Shown piece by piece: positions 39,270 to 50,045 of a DNA stretch of 64,000 nucleotides. Both the position numbers and the translations under genes were made by a program. The notes beneath the pieces are model-generated. The model was not told the origin of the DNA. It worked only from the letters and a program-made list of their open reading frames with translations, and searched no databases. How positions within the stretch are numbered: position 1 is the stretch's first letter; each line of letters opens with the position of its first letter. The DNA lies in contig NC_033623.1 in the NCBI RefSeq assembly GCF_001540865.1, forward strand, positions 15,850,955-15,914,954. The letters are read 5' to 3'. The DNA comes from Ananas comosus (taxonomy: Eukaryota > Streptophyta > Magnoliopsida > Poales > Bromeliaceae).

Positions 39270-39528
39270 AGGGACCATGACCTTGTCCATCTCCTATTCT
39301 CCTTGTGCATGTGGGTCCTCCTCCATTTTTCCCCACACTTTTGCTGAACCAGAAAAAGCTACTACTCCTTTTTGGCTCGGAAAAAGTGGAGAATGTATTA
39401 GTTATATTACTTATGTAATATTTTTAATTAATTTAATTATTTTATTAAATTTATTTATTTTGTTATAGGATTATTAAAAATATTTTTTTAAAAAAAATAT
39501 AATTAACTAATTATAATAATATATATAA
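38985..39528. other. Non-coding stretch with (GA)n
   Basis: Contains a GA microsatellite at about 39221-39263. AT-rich otherwise. The Ser/Leu-repeat frames here are translations of the microsatellite. Confidence 0.7.
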
Positions 39529-40443
39529 GGTGTGTTTGGTTCGAAGTCGGAATCGAAATCGAAAACGAAATGAAAATAAGCTGGAATCAGAATCGGAAGG
39601 ACTCATTACTTCATTATGTTTGATTTGCCACCTGAATCGGAATCAAAATAAATTATTTTTATTGTCAGTGTTTGGTTCAGATAGTTATCAAAAACAGAAT
39701 CAAATTAATATATCAATTTTACCCTTTATAATATATTTTAATTACTTTTAACTATTTTGAATACTCTATTTAAAATATAAATGAGTAACTTATAAAATAA
39801 TGAATAAAAAGTTAAAAAAATTATATTTTATATTATTTAATATGAAAATAAACTATTTATTATTATTTTTATTGTAATAATTACATGATAATATATAAAT
39901 TATACAAATTCTTATATGACCTTAAATACATAGAATGAATTAAAAACAAGAGACAAAAAAACAAAACATGTCTTATATTATAATTATAGTGTTCAGGATG
40001 ATTTTTTTTCTTCTTCTTACTTTTTTTTTTTTTAGAAAAGTCCAAATTTCCATGTGACTTTTGTAGAATAAAAAAAATTAAAAACTAGATAAGAAAACAG
40101 ATTAGAGGACAAAGTGGCGAAGAATTCTTACGGGATGAAGCTTGGGGAGATTACGACGGCGCGGCGGGGCGGCCAGGGAGAGACGAGTAGCGCGGGAAGA
40201 GTGAGTGTTTTTTTTTTTTTTTGTCGTACCGATAAAGGTTATTTTAGTATAAGATAATTAAGTCGAGATTCAATTTTTAATTCAGAGTACGAGGCCGGAT
40301 TCGTTTCTATCCGGATTAGTCCATTCCCATTCCGAAATAGAAATGGAATAAGAATGAGATTACGGCATACCAAATATCTAGAATCGAAATAAATCATTCC
40401 GATTCTGATACCGGAGTTAATATTTAGTGAACCAAACACACCC
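39529..40443. mobile_element. TIR MITE-like element upstream of the bHLH gene
   Basis: The tips GGTGTGTTTGGTTC and GAACCAAACACACC are perfect reverse complements. Subterminal regions are also inverted, with AATCGAAAT/ATTCCGATTC blocks. Length is about 915 bp. ATA flanks both ends, a possible short target duplication. It ends 300 bases before the bHLH start codon, directly against the promoter. Confidence 0.7.
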
Positions 40444-40457
40444 ATAGTATAAGTGAT

Positions 40458-40654
40458 ATACAGTAAAGTTTCTATCTTTACTGACCACTCACGTGCAACT
40501 TTTTTCTTTTTCATCTTTCCCTCCATTTCGATCTTTCAACGTGTCTATAAAAGTANATACAGTAAAGTTTCTATCTTTACTGACCACTCACGTGCAACTT
40601 TTTTCTTTTTCATCTTTCCCTCCATTTCGATCTTTCAACGTGTCTATAAAAGTA
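40458..40654. repeat. 98-bp direct duplication flanking a single N
   Basis: 40458-40555 and 40557-40654 appear identical, separated only by one N at 40556. The repeat carries the bHLH core promoter (GTCTATAAAAGTA), so the TATA box appears twice. The arrangement is typical of a scaffold join whose overlapping ends were not merged. Confidence 0.9.
40645..40651 (+). promoter_or_regulatory. TATA box of the bHLH gene
   Basis: TATAAAA lies 98 bases upstream of the start codon at 40743, giving a predicted leader of about 65-70 bases. The other copy at 40546 is probably an assembly duplicate. Confidence 0.6.
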
Positions 40655-40742
40655 CCTTGCTCATGATGTAAAACATATATAGAAGGTAGAAGGGGAGAGT
40701 ACTTAAAGAGAGTAGCTAGGACTAATAGTTAGTAAAGCCACT

Positions 40743-42666
40743 ATGACGCTCGAAGCGTTGCCATCAAACGAGCTCCCGGCGTTTCTCATCTACGACACAA
40801 TAAACGCGGCCGCCGCTGCCGCCGCCGCCTCGAGCTCGCGCTTACTCTTCAATGGCAACGGCGGTATCACAGAGGAGAGTCCGTTGATAGGTGGCATGGC
40901 TGCGATGGCGGAGGAGGTGGCAGTGGCGGCGGGGGAGGGGAGGAGGAAGCGGCGGCGGCGTGCGAGGAGCGGGAAGAGCAAGGATGACGCGGAGAGCCAG
41001 CGGATGACGCACATTGCCGTCGAGCGCAACCGCCGCCGCCTCATGAACGAGCACCTCGCCGTCCTCCGCTCGCTCACACCAGACTCCTACGTTCAGAAAG
41101 TAAGTGTCTGTTTGACTCCACTTTTATCAGTACGGTGCACGTCGGATGTTGAGGGGTGGTCAATAATTAATGTATCTCCAACCACATCTAGTTATATTTC
41201 ACTAAATTTGGTGTTGTTCCATTTGTAGGGTGACCAAGCTTCAATTGTGGGCGGAGCAATTGACTTTGTGAAGGAGCTGGAGCAACTCCTCCAATCTCTA
41301 GAAGCCCAAAAGCGAACACTACTGCAGCAGCAGCAGCAGCAGCAACAAAAGGGCAACAGTGACATTTTCCCCACAGCTTGTTATGAGAATGACTCCCCTC
41401 CCTTCGCCCAGTTCTTCTCCTACCCTCAATACGCATGGTGCCATCCTGCTCGCGATTACCCCTCGCTAGAGATCCAGCACCGGCCCGCGACGGTCGCACC
41501 GTCGGTGGCCGATATCGAGGTGAGCCTAATCGAGACGCACGCGAATATCCGCATACTAACCGCGAGGCAGCCCGGGCAACTCCTCAAGATGGTGGCCGGA
41601 ATTCAAAGCCTCAGGCTCACCATCCTGCACCTCAATGTGACCGTTCTAGACGCCATTGTGCTCTACTCTCTGAGTGTCAAGGTATGCATCATATATATCT
41701 TATATATGCATATCTATATTTTGATTATTGAACTTTTAATCTGCGCGGCAACTAGATAGAGAACAAAATGTAGATTAAAAAAAAAACCTAATTGATATTT
41801 TTTTTTGAGAGATAAGTAGCACGCTATCCGCTTCATTTATTTTAGTTAAAAATAAATATAATTGAAAATGTGAATCAATTAGGATTTGATCTTGGAACCT
41901 CGGACACTAACCATCAAGTCCTTTTGCCACTTGCGCTAAATATGGTCGGTCAAAAAAAAAAAAACTTATTGATTATTGAACTCATAATCTGTGCGGAATG
42001 TGTTGTTGTGTGATTTTTAATTCGAAAGCGGAATCAAAGTTAGCCTGATAGTTGTGGAGTGTCAGATATTCTCTTGCAGCAATCTTATGTCTTTAAGTAG
42101 GCTTTAAGTAGGCAAAGACTACGGCTGAAAATGTTCTTAAGTAACCGATCGTTTCTAGAGCAAGTGGCAAATTAAGAGCTTGGTGGTTGATATTTGAGAC
42201 CCAAGTTTGAATTCTAAATGATTCACATTTTCAGCTAAGTTTATTTTTAAATGAAATAAACGAAGCGGATAGCGTGCTAACTATCTCTCTCTAAAAAAAA
42301 ATAATAATAAAAGAAGAAGAAAATGTTCTTGAGTACCAACAAAAGTAGATCTGGCATGTACTACATACTATTCCAAAACACTCTTATTGGTGTTTGATGC
42401 AGGCTTTATGAGTGTCCTAGGTTTTGTTGTTTTGCACCAGCAGGGGGACCCCCGAAAAAAAAGAAAAGAAAAAAAAAGTGACCTTTGGTGGTGACCTTTG
42501 GTGGTGCTGTCAACTTCCACATATCTTATTAATCCATAGTCAGCAGAGTGATCTTAAAAGATACTACATAGATAAATTTTAAATTTTCATTTTAGAGCTT
42601 TAGCAGTCACAGGCTCACAGCTGATATATTTCATGTGTCTGCTGGGTTGCTGAGAGAGAATCTCTG

Positions 42667-42708
<42 letters not shown>

Positions 42709-42973
42709 AATTGCGATGACACCCTTCCCTGTTGCGTTTCACAGAGCAGTGGCTTTTGCTCTGCTACAGGGTGGGTCCATTTAACAATAGATGCTGTGCT
42801 GCTTTTGACCAGAAAAGGTTGATTGAGATGCTATTCTATATTTGGGAGATATTCATCCTTGAGTACGCTATTGTTGATTGGCATCGGTTTCCTTTGATAT
42901 TACAGGTCTGAATTTCTAGGAATTACTTTATAGCAATGAAAATTTTTAGAAGGCAAATGCTTGTTGTACAGTA

Positions 42974-43034
<61 letters not shown>

Positions 43035-43163
43035 CTAATTGCCTTTTCTCTCTACAGGTTTCATTTATTAAAATTATGAACTGAGCTACATGGGTGAGGT
43101 AATAGACCTTAGTCAGGACGAAAAAAACAAAAAAACAAAAAAAACAAAAAACAANGTACAGTA

Positions 43164-43206
<43 letters not shown>

Positions 43207-44196
43207 TGGTTGAAGTATTTTTTTTAGAAAAAGGTAGTTTGCTACCCGCTTCATTTATTAAAATTATGAACTGAGCTACATGGGTGAGGTAATAGACCTT
43301 AGTCAGGACGAAAAAAACAAAAAAACAAAAAAAACAAAAAACAAAAAACAAAAAACAAAAACAAAACTAAACAAAACTAAGCGGCTACTTTGCCGAGGTG
43401 AATTTCTCCCACAAGTCCTTCAAGTACCTGATCTTATTGACCGCTAGAAAAGGACGAGCAGGCTCATTTCGTTTATCTTTCTAAATATCATATCGTTTCT
43501 GACCTTCTAAATAATCCACCAACAGGCTATCAGTCCGATCAGCTTAGGACGAGCAGGCTCATTTCTAAATCTTGAAATCCACTTATCCCAGATGTGGGAC
43601 ACTTCGTCACCCAAGTTTATCAATTGAATCCCCTCCAAGACTATTACTATTAGGAATTTACTAAATACGCATTGCGTGAATAGATGATCCACAGTTTTCT
43701 CTTCCACCCCACATAGTACACAGGCTATAGACTTCGTCCATCCTCGTTTAAGTAGGTTGTCCGCTGTAAGATGTCTCTTCTTAATGACAAGCCAGGTAAA
43801 GATTTTAACTTTCAACGATATTCTGAGATTCCAGATTTTACTTGCATGTGCATCCCTTGTACCCCCATCACTAAGGGTGGCATATGTCGACTTAACGGTG
43901 AAAGTTCCATCAGAACTCCACCGCCAAACCACTTCGTCCGGTCTCTGTTCTGTCTTGAACTTTGAAATTCTATCCTTGAGCTGCAGTATTATTAATACTA
44001 TTTGAGCTTTTTTATTATTCAGTTTTTGACCGTTAAATTTATTTTTTTGCTAATTTTTATCATTAAATCAATATTTTTTTTTACTAACTACTACCAAATT
44101 TTGGGCGACCATTATCATTCTAATAATTTAATTTTTTATCGAAAAGTTAAAAACTGAATAGTAAAAAAGCACAACTACTATTAATAATATTTCAGC

Positions 44197-44253
<57 letters not shown>

Positions 44254-45150
44254 ATATATCTCTTAAATTTCTTATATTTTCTAATATTTCTAAAACTTTT
44301 AAATGCTTGGTAAGAAATATTAACAAGAAAAACAAGTCCTACATGGAGTGTAAGATGTCCTATGTCGAGGTGTACAAATAAAATTACTCATTCTAGAATA
44401 CTTTAACACCACCATCCAATCAAATATTTTTCTTTCTATTTCTACTTATTATTATTATTATTATTATTTTGTAACTTATTTTTACAACACAATTGTTTTT
44501 AGAATACAAAGTAATTTACTATCCATTGACAACAAGTTGGGGTTTAATTCCTAATTCTACTCAGCACGAGCAATTAATGTTTTTTGGTAGCCATTACTTT
44601 GTAAAAAGCATAATAATTAACCACTGGACTAGATGTTCAGTTCTTACAGTGAAACAACTGTTCAAAGAATCTTTTGTTGGTGACCACTTGCTATCATCAC
44701 TCAAATGTCTTAGACCCAGACCAACCCTTTCAGTTTTGCTTATTTACAATTGTCAATAAAATACTTAACTACATCTTTCTGGCTACAGAATCTGTGTTAC
44801 CGATATAAAATTCTAGGCAGCTGCTGGACTCCAATTTTCTCTGAAACAACAGTCTCCTCTGACCCGATTGGACCCTCCAGACCCTGTAAAGATTCTTCTG
44901 TTTGTCCAGTTTTCTGCGCCCTCAAAATTTTGTTTTCATTTTACTTTTTGTGGACCCTCATGTCGCGGACAATTTTAACATGTTAGCTAGATTATAATGA
45001 TGATCAGATTCAATATATCTAATTTATTATACAACATGGTGATTGCAGGTAGAAGAAGGGTGCGATGTGGCTTCAGTGGACGACATTGCGGCGGCGGTTC
45101 ACCACATCCTCTCTCTGATTAAAGCAGGGACGAATCTCGTGGACCGGTAG
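40743..45150 (+). CDS. bHLH transcription factor, subgroup Ia (bHLH57/67/70/71/94/96-like)
   Basis: Three exons (40743-41099, 41229-41681, 45049-45150), all phase 0, encode 303 residues. The basic region and helices span residues 85 to about 145: [24 protein letters not shown] across the first junction into [25 protein letters not shown]90, E94 and R98 are the E-box-contacting residues, so DNA binding is expected. There is an Ala run at 22-29, a basic RRKRRRR stretch and a Gln run encoded by a CAG repeat after helix 2. The C-terminal half is ACT-like and ends [20 protein letters not shown]. Subgroup Ia also includes SPCH, MUTE and FAMA, but the SYPQY segment fits the bHLH70/94/96 side. The second intron, 3.4 kb, is loaded with transposon insertions. 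Confidence 0.92.
41798..41951 (-). mobile_element. SINE copy 5, in bHLH intron 2
   Basis: Reverse-oriented member: poly-T, GAGAGATAAGTAGCACGCTATCCGC-type 3' end, interior AATCAATTAGGATTTGATC (a degenerate B box) and end TATGGTCGGTC. The A-run plus CCTAATTGAT on the left and A-run plus CTTATTGAT on the right look like a diverged target-site duplication. Confidence 0.8.
42144..42305 (+). mobile_element. SINE copy 6, in bHLH intron 2
   Basis: Forward-oriented member beginning ACCGATCGTTTCTAGAGC. The B box is AAGTTTGAATTC and the 3' end AATAAACGAAGCGGATAGCG, then CTATCTCTCTC and an A-rich tail. A 17-base direct repeat, GAAAATGTTCTTAAGTA at 42127-42143 and GAAAATGTTCTTGAGTA at 42319-42335, brackets it with one mismatch. 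Confidence 0.88.
42668..42706. repeat. (GA)n microsatellite in bHLH intron 2
   Basis: About 19 GA units. Confidence 0.95.
42966..43345. repeat. Duplicated (TA)n(GA)n and LINE-tail sequence around an N
   Basis: The left part starts GTACAGTAATATATA at 42966. The same start recurs at 43156, right after the N at 43155. Both parts also share the LINE 3' region (CATTTATTAAAATTATGAAC onward, at about 43066 and 43251). The middles differ in microsatellite length and unique sequence. This is probably an unmerged or mis-joined contig end. Confidence 0.75.
43218..43960 (-). mobile_element. LINE (L1-type) 3' fragment in bHLH intron 2
   Basis: A minus-strand frame at 43932-43507 of about 140 codons reads as the zinc-binding reverse-transcriptase tail (zf-RVT) of plant LINEs: [68 protein letters not shown]. 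Upstream reverse transcriptase and endonuclease are missing, so the copy is 5' truncated, as is usual for LINEs. After the stop codon comes a 3' untranslated region with T-rich TTTTG runs and the tail AATAAATGAAGCGGGTAGCA...CTACC, then poly-A (T run at 43218-43225 on +). Confidence 0.85.
43985..44190. mobile_element. Small foldback MITE, family F2
   Basis: The left tip GCAGTATTATTAATACTATT is answered by AACTACTATTAATAATATT at the right, with TTATTATTCAGTTTTTGAC / TTAAAAACTGAATAGTA inside. About 205 bp, non-coding, immediately next to the LINE fragment. Confidence 0.7.
44200..44255. repeat. Compound (CT)n(TA)n microsatellite
   Basis: About 20 CT units followed by a short TA run, adjacent to the F2 MITE in bHLH intron 2. 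Confidence 0.95.
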
Positions 45151-48100
45151 AACGCAACCGAGTTAGTAACATCTTATTAAGCTTGTTTAAGCGGGCCCAT
45201 TGGACCGTCGAATGCGTTTCCGCGAGGTCGGCCCAATTATTCACTGACTACACTTCCATGGCTTCAGCCCATTGACGGCCCATTGGGCCGCCGTTGTAGA
45301 TTCTTAATGGGCTGGCTACATTGTGTATGGCCCATCTTTATGTAACCTTGGTAACATGTTCTTGTTTCCCTAGAAATTTAATTAATGCCTTTGGAAGTGA
45401 GTGGTTACACAACCCCTCTTTGTAAAACTACTTAGAAAAGAAGTACCACTTTAAAAAAAAAAAAAAGAAGAAAAAAGACTAAATACTGATGATTTTTTCA
45501 TTAAAACCAATTTGAGATCCTCCTAAATAGTAGATAGAGAAACTTCCAACTATTGTTTGTCGCCGTAAAAGCTTTTAAATTGGTTTTTTTTTTTTTTTGT
45601 GTTTTTTCTTATGAACACCTGATCACTACTTTTTAAAAAACAACCGATCTATTATATGTTTACCTCTTAACAAACACATTTACATGTTGCAAATTCATAG
45701 GGGCATCGGATTTATTTAGAACAAAAACATATTGTTATAGGGGAAACTTTGAAAGAAAAAGCAATGATCCATCAAAGTTTGATCATAAATTAAAATAAAA
45801 AACACTGCAACCAAACAACAACACGGCGCATGTCCACAGCTCTGATAGAAAAAAAAAAAATTTAAAAAGAGGAAAAAAAAGTGAAATAAAAAGGTTAAGT
45901 AAATGAATACCTAAAATTCGAATGACCTCCCTCAACGAGGAGGGATATATAATGTTTTTACGATGGACTAAACCACGTCTGTTACGATTTTCATCGTACA
46001 CAATAAATTCAATTTTTTTAAAAATAATAATAATAAGTTTGAAGGTCAAATTTAAATTAATATTACTAATTAATGTTAAAAAAAAAAACTGGGCCCGAGA
46101 CAAATCTCAGGCCGTCCATCTCCCTCTGTGAAGTGTTGGGCCTTTTCCTACTTGGGCTCTACAGAAGCCTACTAAAAGAAACATGGGCTCCAGTTTCCGT
46201 GCTCCCTTATCATCAAATCATGCATCACAAGGGTCTCATACAGGATTCAGCAAAACTAGGGAAAATCACTGCCTACATCTGGTTCAGAACCAGGGAAAAA
46301 GATCCATTTTTGCAGTCTCAGAAATCATCCCCTGCTATCAGCAAAGAAAGAGAAGCCAATTATCTGCCAAAGAGACCACTGAGAGCAGATCTTATTCTCA
46401 ATCTTCTAGTTCTAATATATTTACAACCACATACTCAACATATCTAGCGTAGTTGACTAAAGACTTGTGATTGATACCCGAAATTTCAAATTTAAAACTT
46501 AACTGTTTTACATTTTTAGGCGACTTAATTTTTAATTACCATCTTTGTTTTTCTCTTCAAATGAAACAATGTACAACTGCTGTGTTTTTTTTATTAATTT
46601 CTATGATCCCTCACTTAGCATGAAGCTATGTCGAAGTTCTGAACCAACGGGCTAGTGTGAGAACCTCACTGGTGAGACGGATAAGATTCGAACCGGTAGG
46701 CCGATTGATCCCCTATCTAACTGGTCTAATCCCTAACCACATAATGATGATGCCTGCATTATTAATTATTCTACAAGGATGGCATGTCTACATCATGCAT
46801 TTACTACTGCAGTGCAGTAGCAGCTAGTAGCTCTCATAGATGAAAGAAGATTAATTAATTGAAACGCAAGAGATACTTTGGGCAGGTAAATTACAGCACC
46901 AAATATCAAATCTCACTGGTCCAAATGATCTATCAACAAATTATCAAATTAATATAGTAAAAGCCAACTAATAAATGACTTATGCCAAGACATTGACCTT
47001 GATTGATCGAGTACAAGTAATAATGCTTCCTACCCAACATTTTTTTTTTTTTTTAATAGCCTATGATAAGATGACAAAGACGACAAACTACTACTTATTC
47101 TCTGTAGAACTGTATAAAGCACTTGCATAGGAAAGTAAGTAAACATTTACTAGTTTTTGGCTTGGCTTAAGTTATTCAATCCATAATTGGAGACCCATGT
47201 GCTTGTGCCGCATTTTATGTTTTGCATATGCAATTTTGAAAACCAATAGGCCCTTGCACTAAGGCTTAATTTGGTATTAAAATCTATCTGGCGCTATAAG
47301 ATAATTAAAATAGAGTTGGGATAAAAATATGTAGGAATATATTTCTACGTTTTTCGGTGGCATCGTAGAAAATATATTATAACTGATTTATCGCGATATA
47401 CGAAACGCAATATTACGTACTTACGAAAATAAACAAAGTATTTTTTTATCGTATTTTTTTACCACACGTAGTGCAATCTTTTCGCAATATCAAACGAAAC
47501 CTAAGTCATGTGCTGAGTTGCCCCAACCCAAGGGCATTTGGTGAGGTGCTACGGTCGAGTGGTTGACAAGCCACTGATCGGAGGCGACTGTGAGTGCTTT
47601 CATCAAATGGACTGTTTAAGCTTAAAGTAGAATCCAAATGGAGAGCTTAATAAGAAAACAAAGTTAGGAAGAGAAACAAATAAAAAGAAAACCTAACACA
47701 AAGACGCTAAAAATACTTGTTTATTAATTATAATATAGGAGCTAGCGGTGGCAGGGGGCCCAACAAACCAGTGATACAAGTCATAAAAAATTATTTCAAT
47801 TTTAAGGACCATAATGAGAAAGTAACCTGTCACTGTTCCCATCAAATACCAAAACTTACTTAGCCCCTTTTTTTTTTTTTTTTTTTTCGGACCACCTAAT
47901 TGGCTTAATACCATGATCTTCGGCCTTAGAATTTGGGGGCATGCAAGAAGGATTGAAGAAATTGTATTAAGAGAGAACCAAAAGAAACCACAGAACTAAT
48001 CCAAAATCTATCAAATATCCACAAGACCAAAAACATGAGCAATGCGGGGAGTCACTCATACCTTTTAGAGCAAACAGAGAGCCCTCCTTACCGAGAGAGA

Positions 48101-48269
48101 TCGGAGAAGAGAATTAATTTCCTCTCATCAGTGCGGAGAGCCATTCGTCCCAATTGAATTGAACAGTTTGAGAGCCCAAAAAAATATACGCTTCCTCCCT
48201 CCCTTTTGAAACAACTCTGTAAATTTGTAACTCTATGCATCATGCGGAGTATTATGATGATCCTCTTCT
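45151..48269. other. Intergenic stretch after the bHLH gene
   Basis: The first few hundred bases hold the bHLH 3' region and a cluster of TGGGCC/GGCCCA motifs (about 45195-45330). A second, smaller cluster lies at 46090-46190. At about 46660-46750 a GGTTCGAATC B-box-like block on the minus strand may be another decayed tRNA-derived SINE. The remainder is AT-rich. Short frames at 46.07-46.45 kb have no protein-like conservation signal that I can see. Confidence 0.5.
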
Positions 48270-49436
48270 TCATATGGGAAGGGTTGTGGTAAGTTTCTTT
48301 TCCCTTCCATGGGTAGTGAAGCAGAGTCTCCCGCTCGGGGCCGACCGCTTCGTCGGCTCGGGGCTAATAACGCAATGCAATGCCCTGATCGTGCTACTCT
48401 CCTTACTATTCTCCCCCGCGCACCGTCTCGATGAGCAGCCGCCGCCCACCAAGACGCCGTTCTCCTTCGCTGCTGCTAACAGCTCGTCCTCCGTGCTCGC
48501 CTGAAGAACATCCGCGATCGAGACCTTGCCGCCCCGATGATGATGATGAGAGTCTGCAGAGAACGATCGCCTCGTAGGTTGGATGCCATCTTCCCCGACT
48601 AATTCGGTGATGTCGTCGTCGAATTCTTCTAAATTGCGTCGCCGATCCTTCGGTTCAGCGCCATTTTCAGCGTGGGCCTCACAGTCGTCGTCTTCTTCTT
48701 CTTCGGCAGCGGCAGCACTCTCCGATAATGAATTATCTTGGACGATGATAACCATCTCATTCTCGTTCCGGCCTGCTGCGAACGGCTCTCTAGGGTCGGG
48801 GCCACGGCGGACTGAGGAGGTGGACGAGGCAAGGAAAGCAGAATGAGGAGGACGATGTTGGCGCGATCAGAGAGTGGCGTTGGATGAGGACTTGGCCAGG
48901 GTGTCGATGCAGTGGAGATGGAAGCGTGGCCGCACTTGGGGCGGCGAAGGCCTCGCCCTCGCGAACTCGCCTGAGCAGACACAATTCCGAGCCCGTCGCA
49001 CGAATCCCCCCTTCGTAGCGGTAGACGGTGATCTTGCCGATGAGGGCCGTCGTCAGAGGCGTTGGAGGGAGACGTGCAGGAGGAGGAGGAGGCGTCGCTG
49101 CGCCGAGGCGGCGCTGTCGTCGGCGACGTGTGGGGGGAGGGTCGGGGGCCGAGAACCAGGGCGGAGGGCCCGGGGCGGCGGCATACTTGGACGATGTGTA
49201 GTATAGCTGGCGGAGGAAGGCGGCGCGGCGCGCCGATGATTGGCGATCGATGAGACGGGAGAGAGTGGTCTGCCCAGACGACCCCTCGTCGGCCAGCCCA
49301 CCGGGGAGGCGGCCGGAAGATCACGTAGCCCACTGCTGGGCGTAGATGCTGCATACCCCTGCGAGCAGTCCCTCGCGGCTTGCGTACGGAACCCACGTTT
49401 GTCCGGCTCCCGCCGTAGAAACGACGACGCCGTCAT
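48270..49436 (-). pseudogene. RING-H2 ubiquitin ligase (ATL family), 5' half broken by many frameshifts
   Basis: The 3' half is intact: 48755-48270 encodes 161 residues with RRSFSADS, KVSIADVLQ, STIRALHCVISPEPTKRS and a final FTTHGREKKLTTTLPI, the usual C-terminus of ATL52/54-type proteins. Upstream, the expected N-terminus, a CSIY segment, a membrane span ending near SYYT, KITVYRY, and the RING-H2 pieces KCGH, FHLHCIDT and CRANIV can all be recognised, but in different reading frames from 49436 to about 48790. The frame changes every few tens of bases, mostly by single-base losses, and the CX2C pair is disrupted. Intact ATL proteins are membrane-anchored E3 ligases. As written, this locus could not make one. 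The abrupt change from scrambled to intact favours sequencing error over decay. No intron is needed. Confidence 0.8.
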
Positions 49437-49449
49437 GGAACGGAATTAT

Positions 49450-49488
<39 letters not shown>

Positions 49489-49846
49489 CCTGAGTATCTT
49501 CTGTCTCGTGCTCCAGGGCCGGAGCGGAAGTCGTTACTTACTTATGCAATTAACCTAGCTAAGTAAAATAGGATAGGATCTTTCTTTGGTGAGTTCTGGG
49601 CATAATGATTGGGGTAGAAGAGACGGGGGGCGAGGAGATTTGTTGATCTCTTGCTGGGGGGGCACTTTTCTTGGGGACTGTGAGGAGTGATGTGAGCGGG
49701 TGGGAGACTGAGAACCGAACGGGAGAAAAGAGATCCTGCTCCTCCTCTTTGAAGGGGGTGGTATATTTTGAAGAGTGGATCGAGAAGGGAACAAAGTGCT
49801 TGTTTGCAAAGCAAAGTATTACGACTATACAACAGAGGTGAGGTGA

Positions 49847-49885
<39 letters not shown>

Positions 49886-50045
49886 CGAGGTGTTTGGCCT
49901 TTGCTTTTGTTTTGCGCTTCTTTTTTCTGCTGTTCCGGTCTCTCTTTCCTCTCTTTGTCTCCTTCTTTATTATCTGTGGTGGGGCGGGAGAGAGCATCAC
50001 AGATGATGACACAAGTTGTGGGACAGTTGACTGCGGATAAGAGCA
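49437..50045 (-). promoter_or_regulatory. Upstream region and leader of the ATL gene
   Basis: Contains a CT run at 49452-49486 (GA in the leader of the minus-strand transcript) and a GA run at 49845-49878. It is a CT/GA-rich core promoter region typical of plants. No coding frame of its own. Confidence 0.5.

Noticed and set aside
46660..46750. GGTTCGAATC on the minus strand as a possible tRNA gene
   Set aside because: A B box alone without acceptor-stem pairing. A decayed SINE is more likely, and it does not align clearly with the main family here.
48629..49396. A 255-codon minus-strand frame that could be taken as one protein
   Set aside because: It drifts through fragments of the ATL gene in the wrong frame; only pieces such as DRANIVLL keep sense. 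The real gene is the frame-scrambled ATL.
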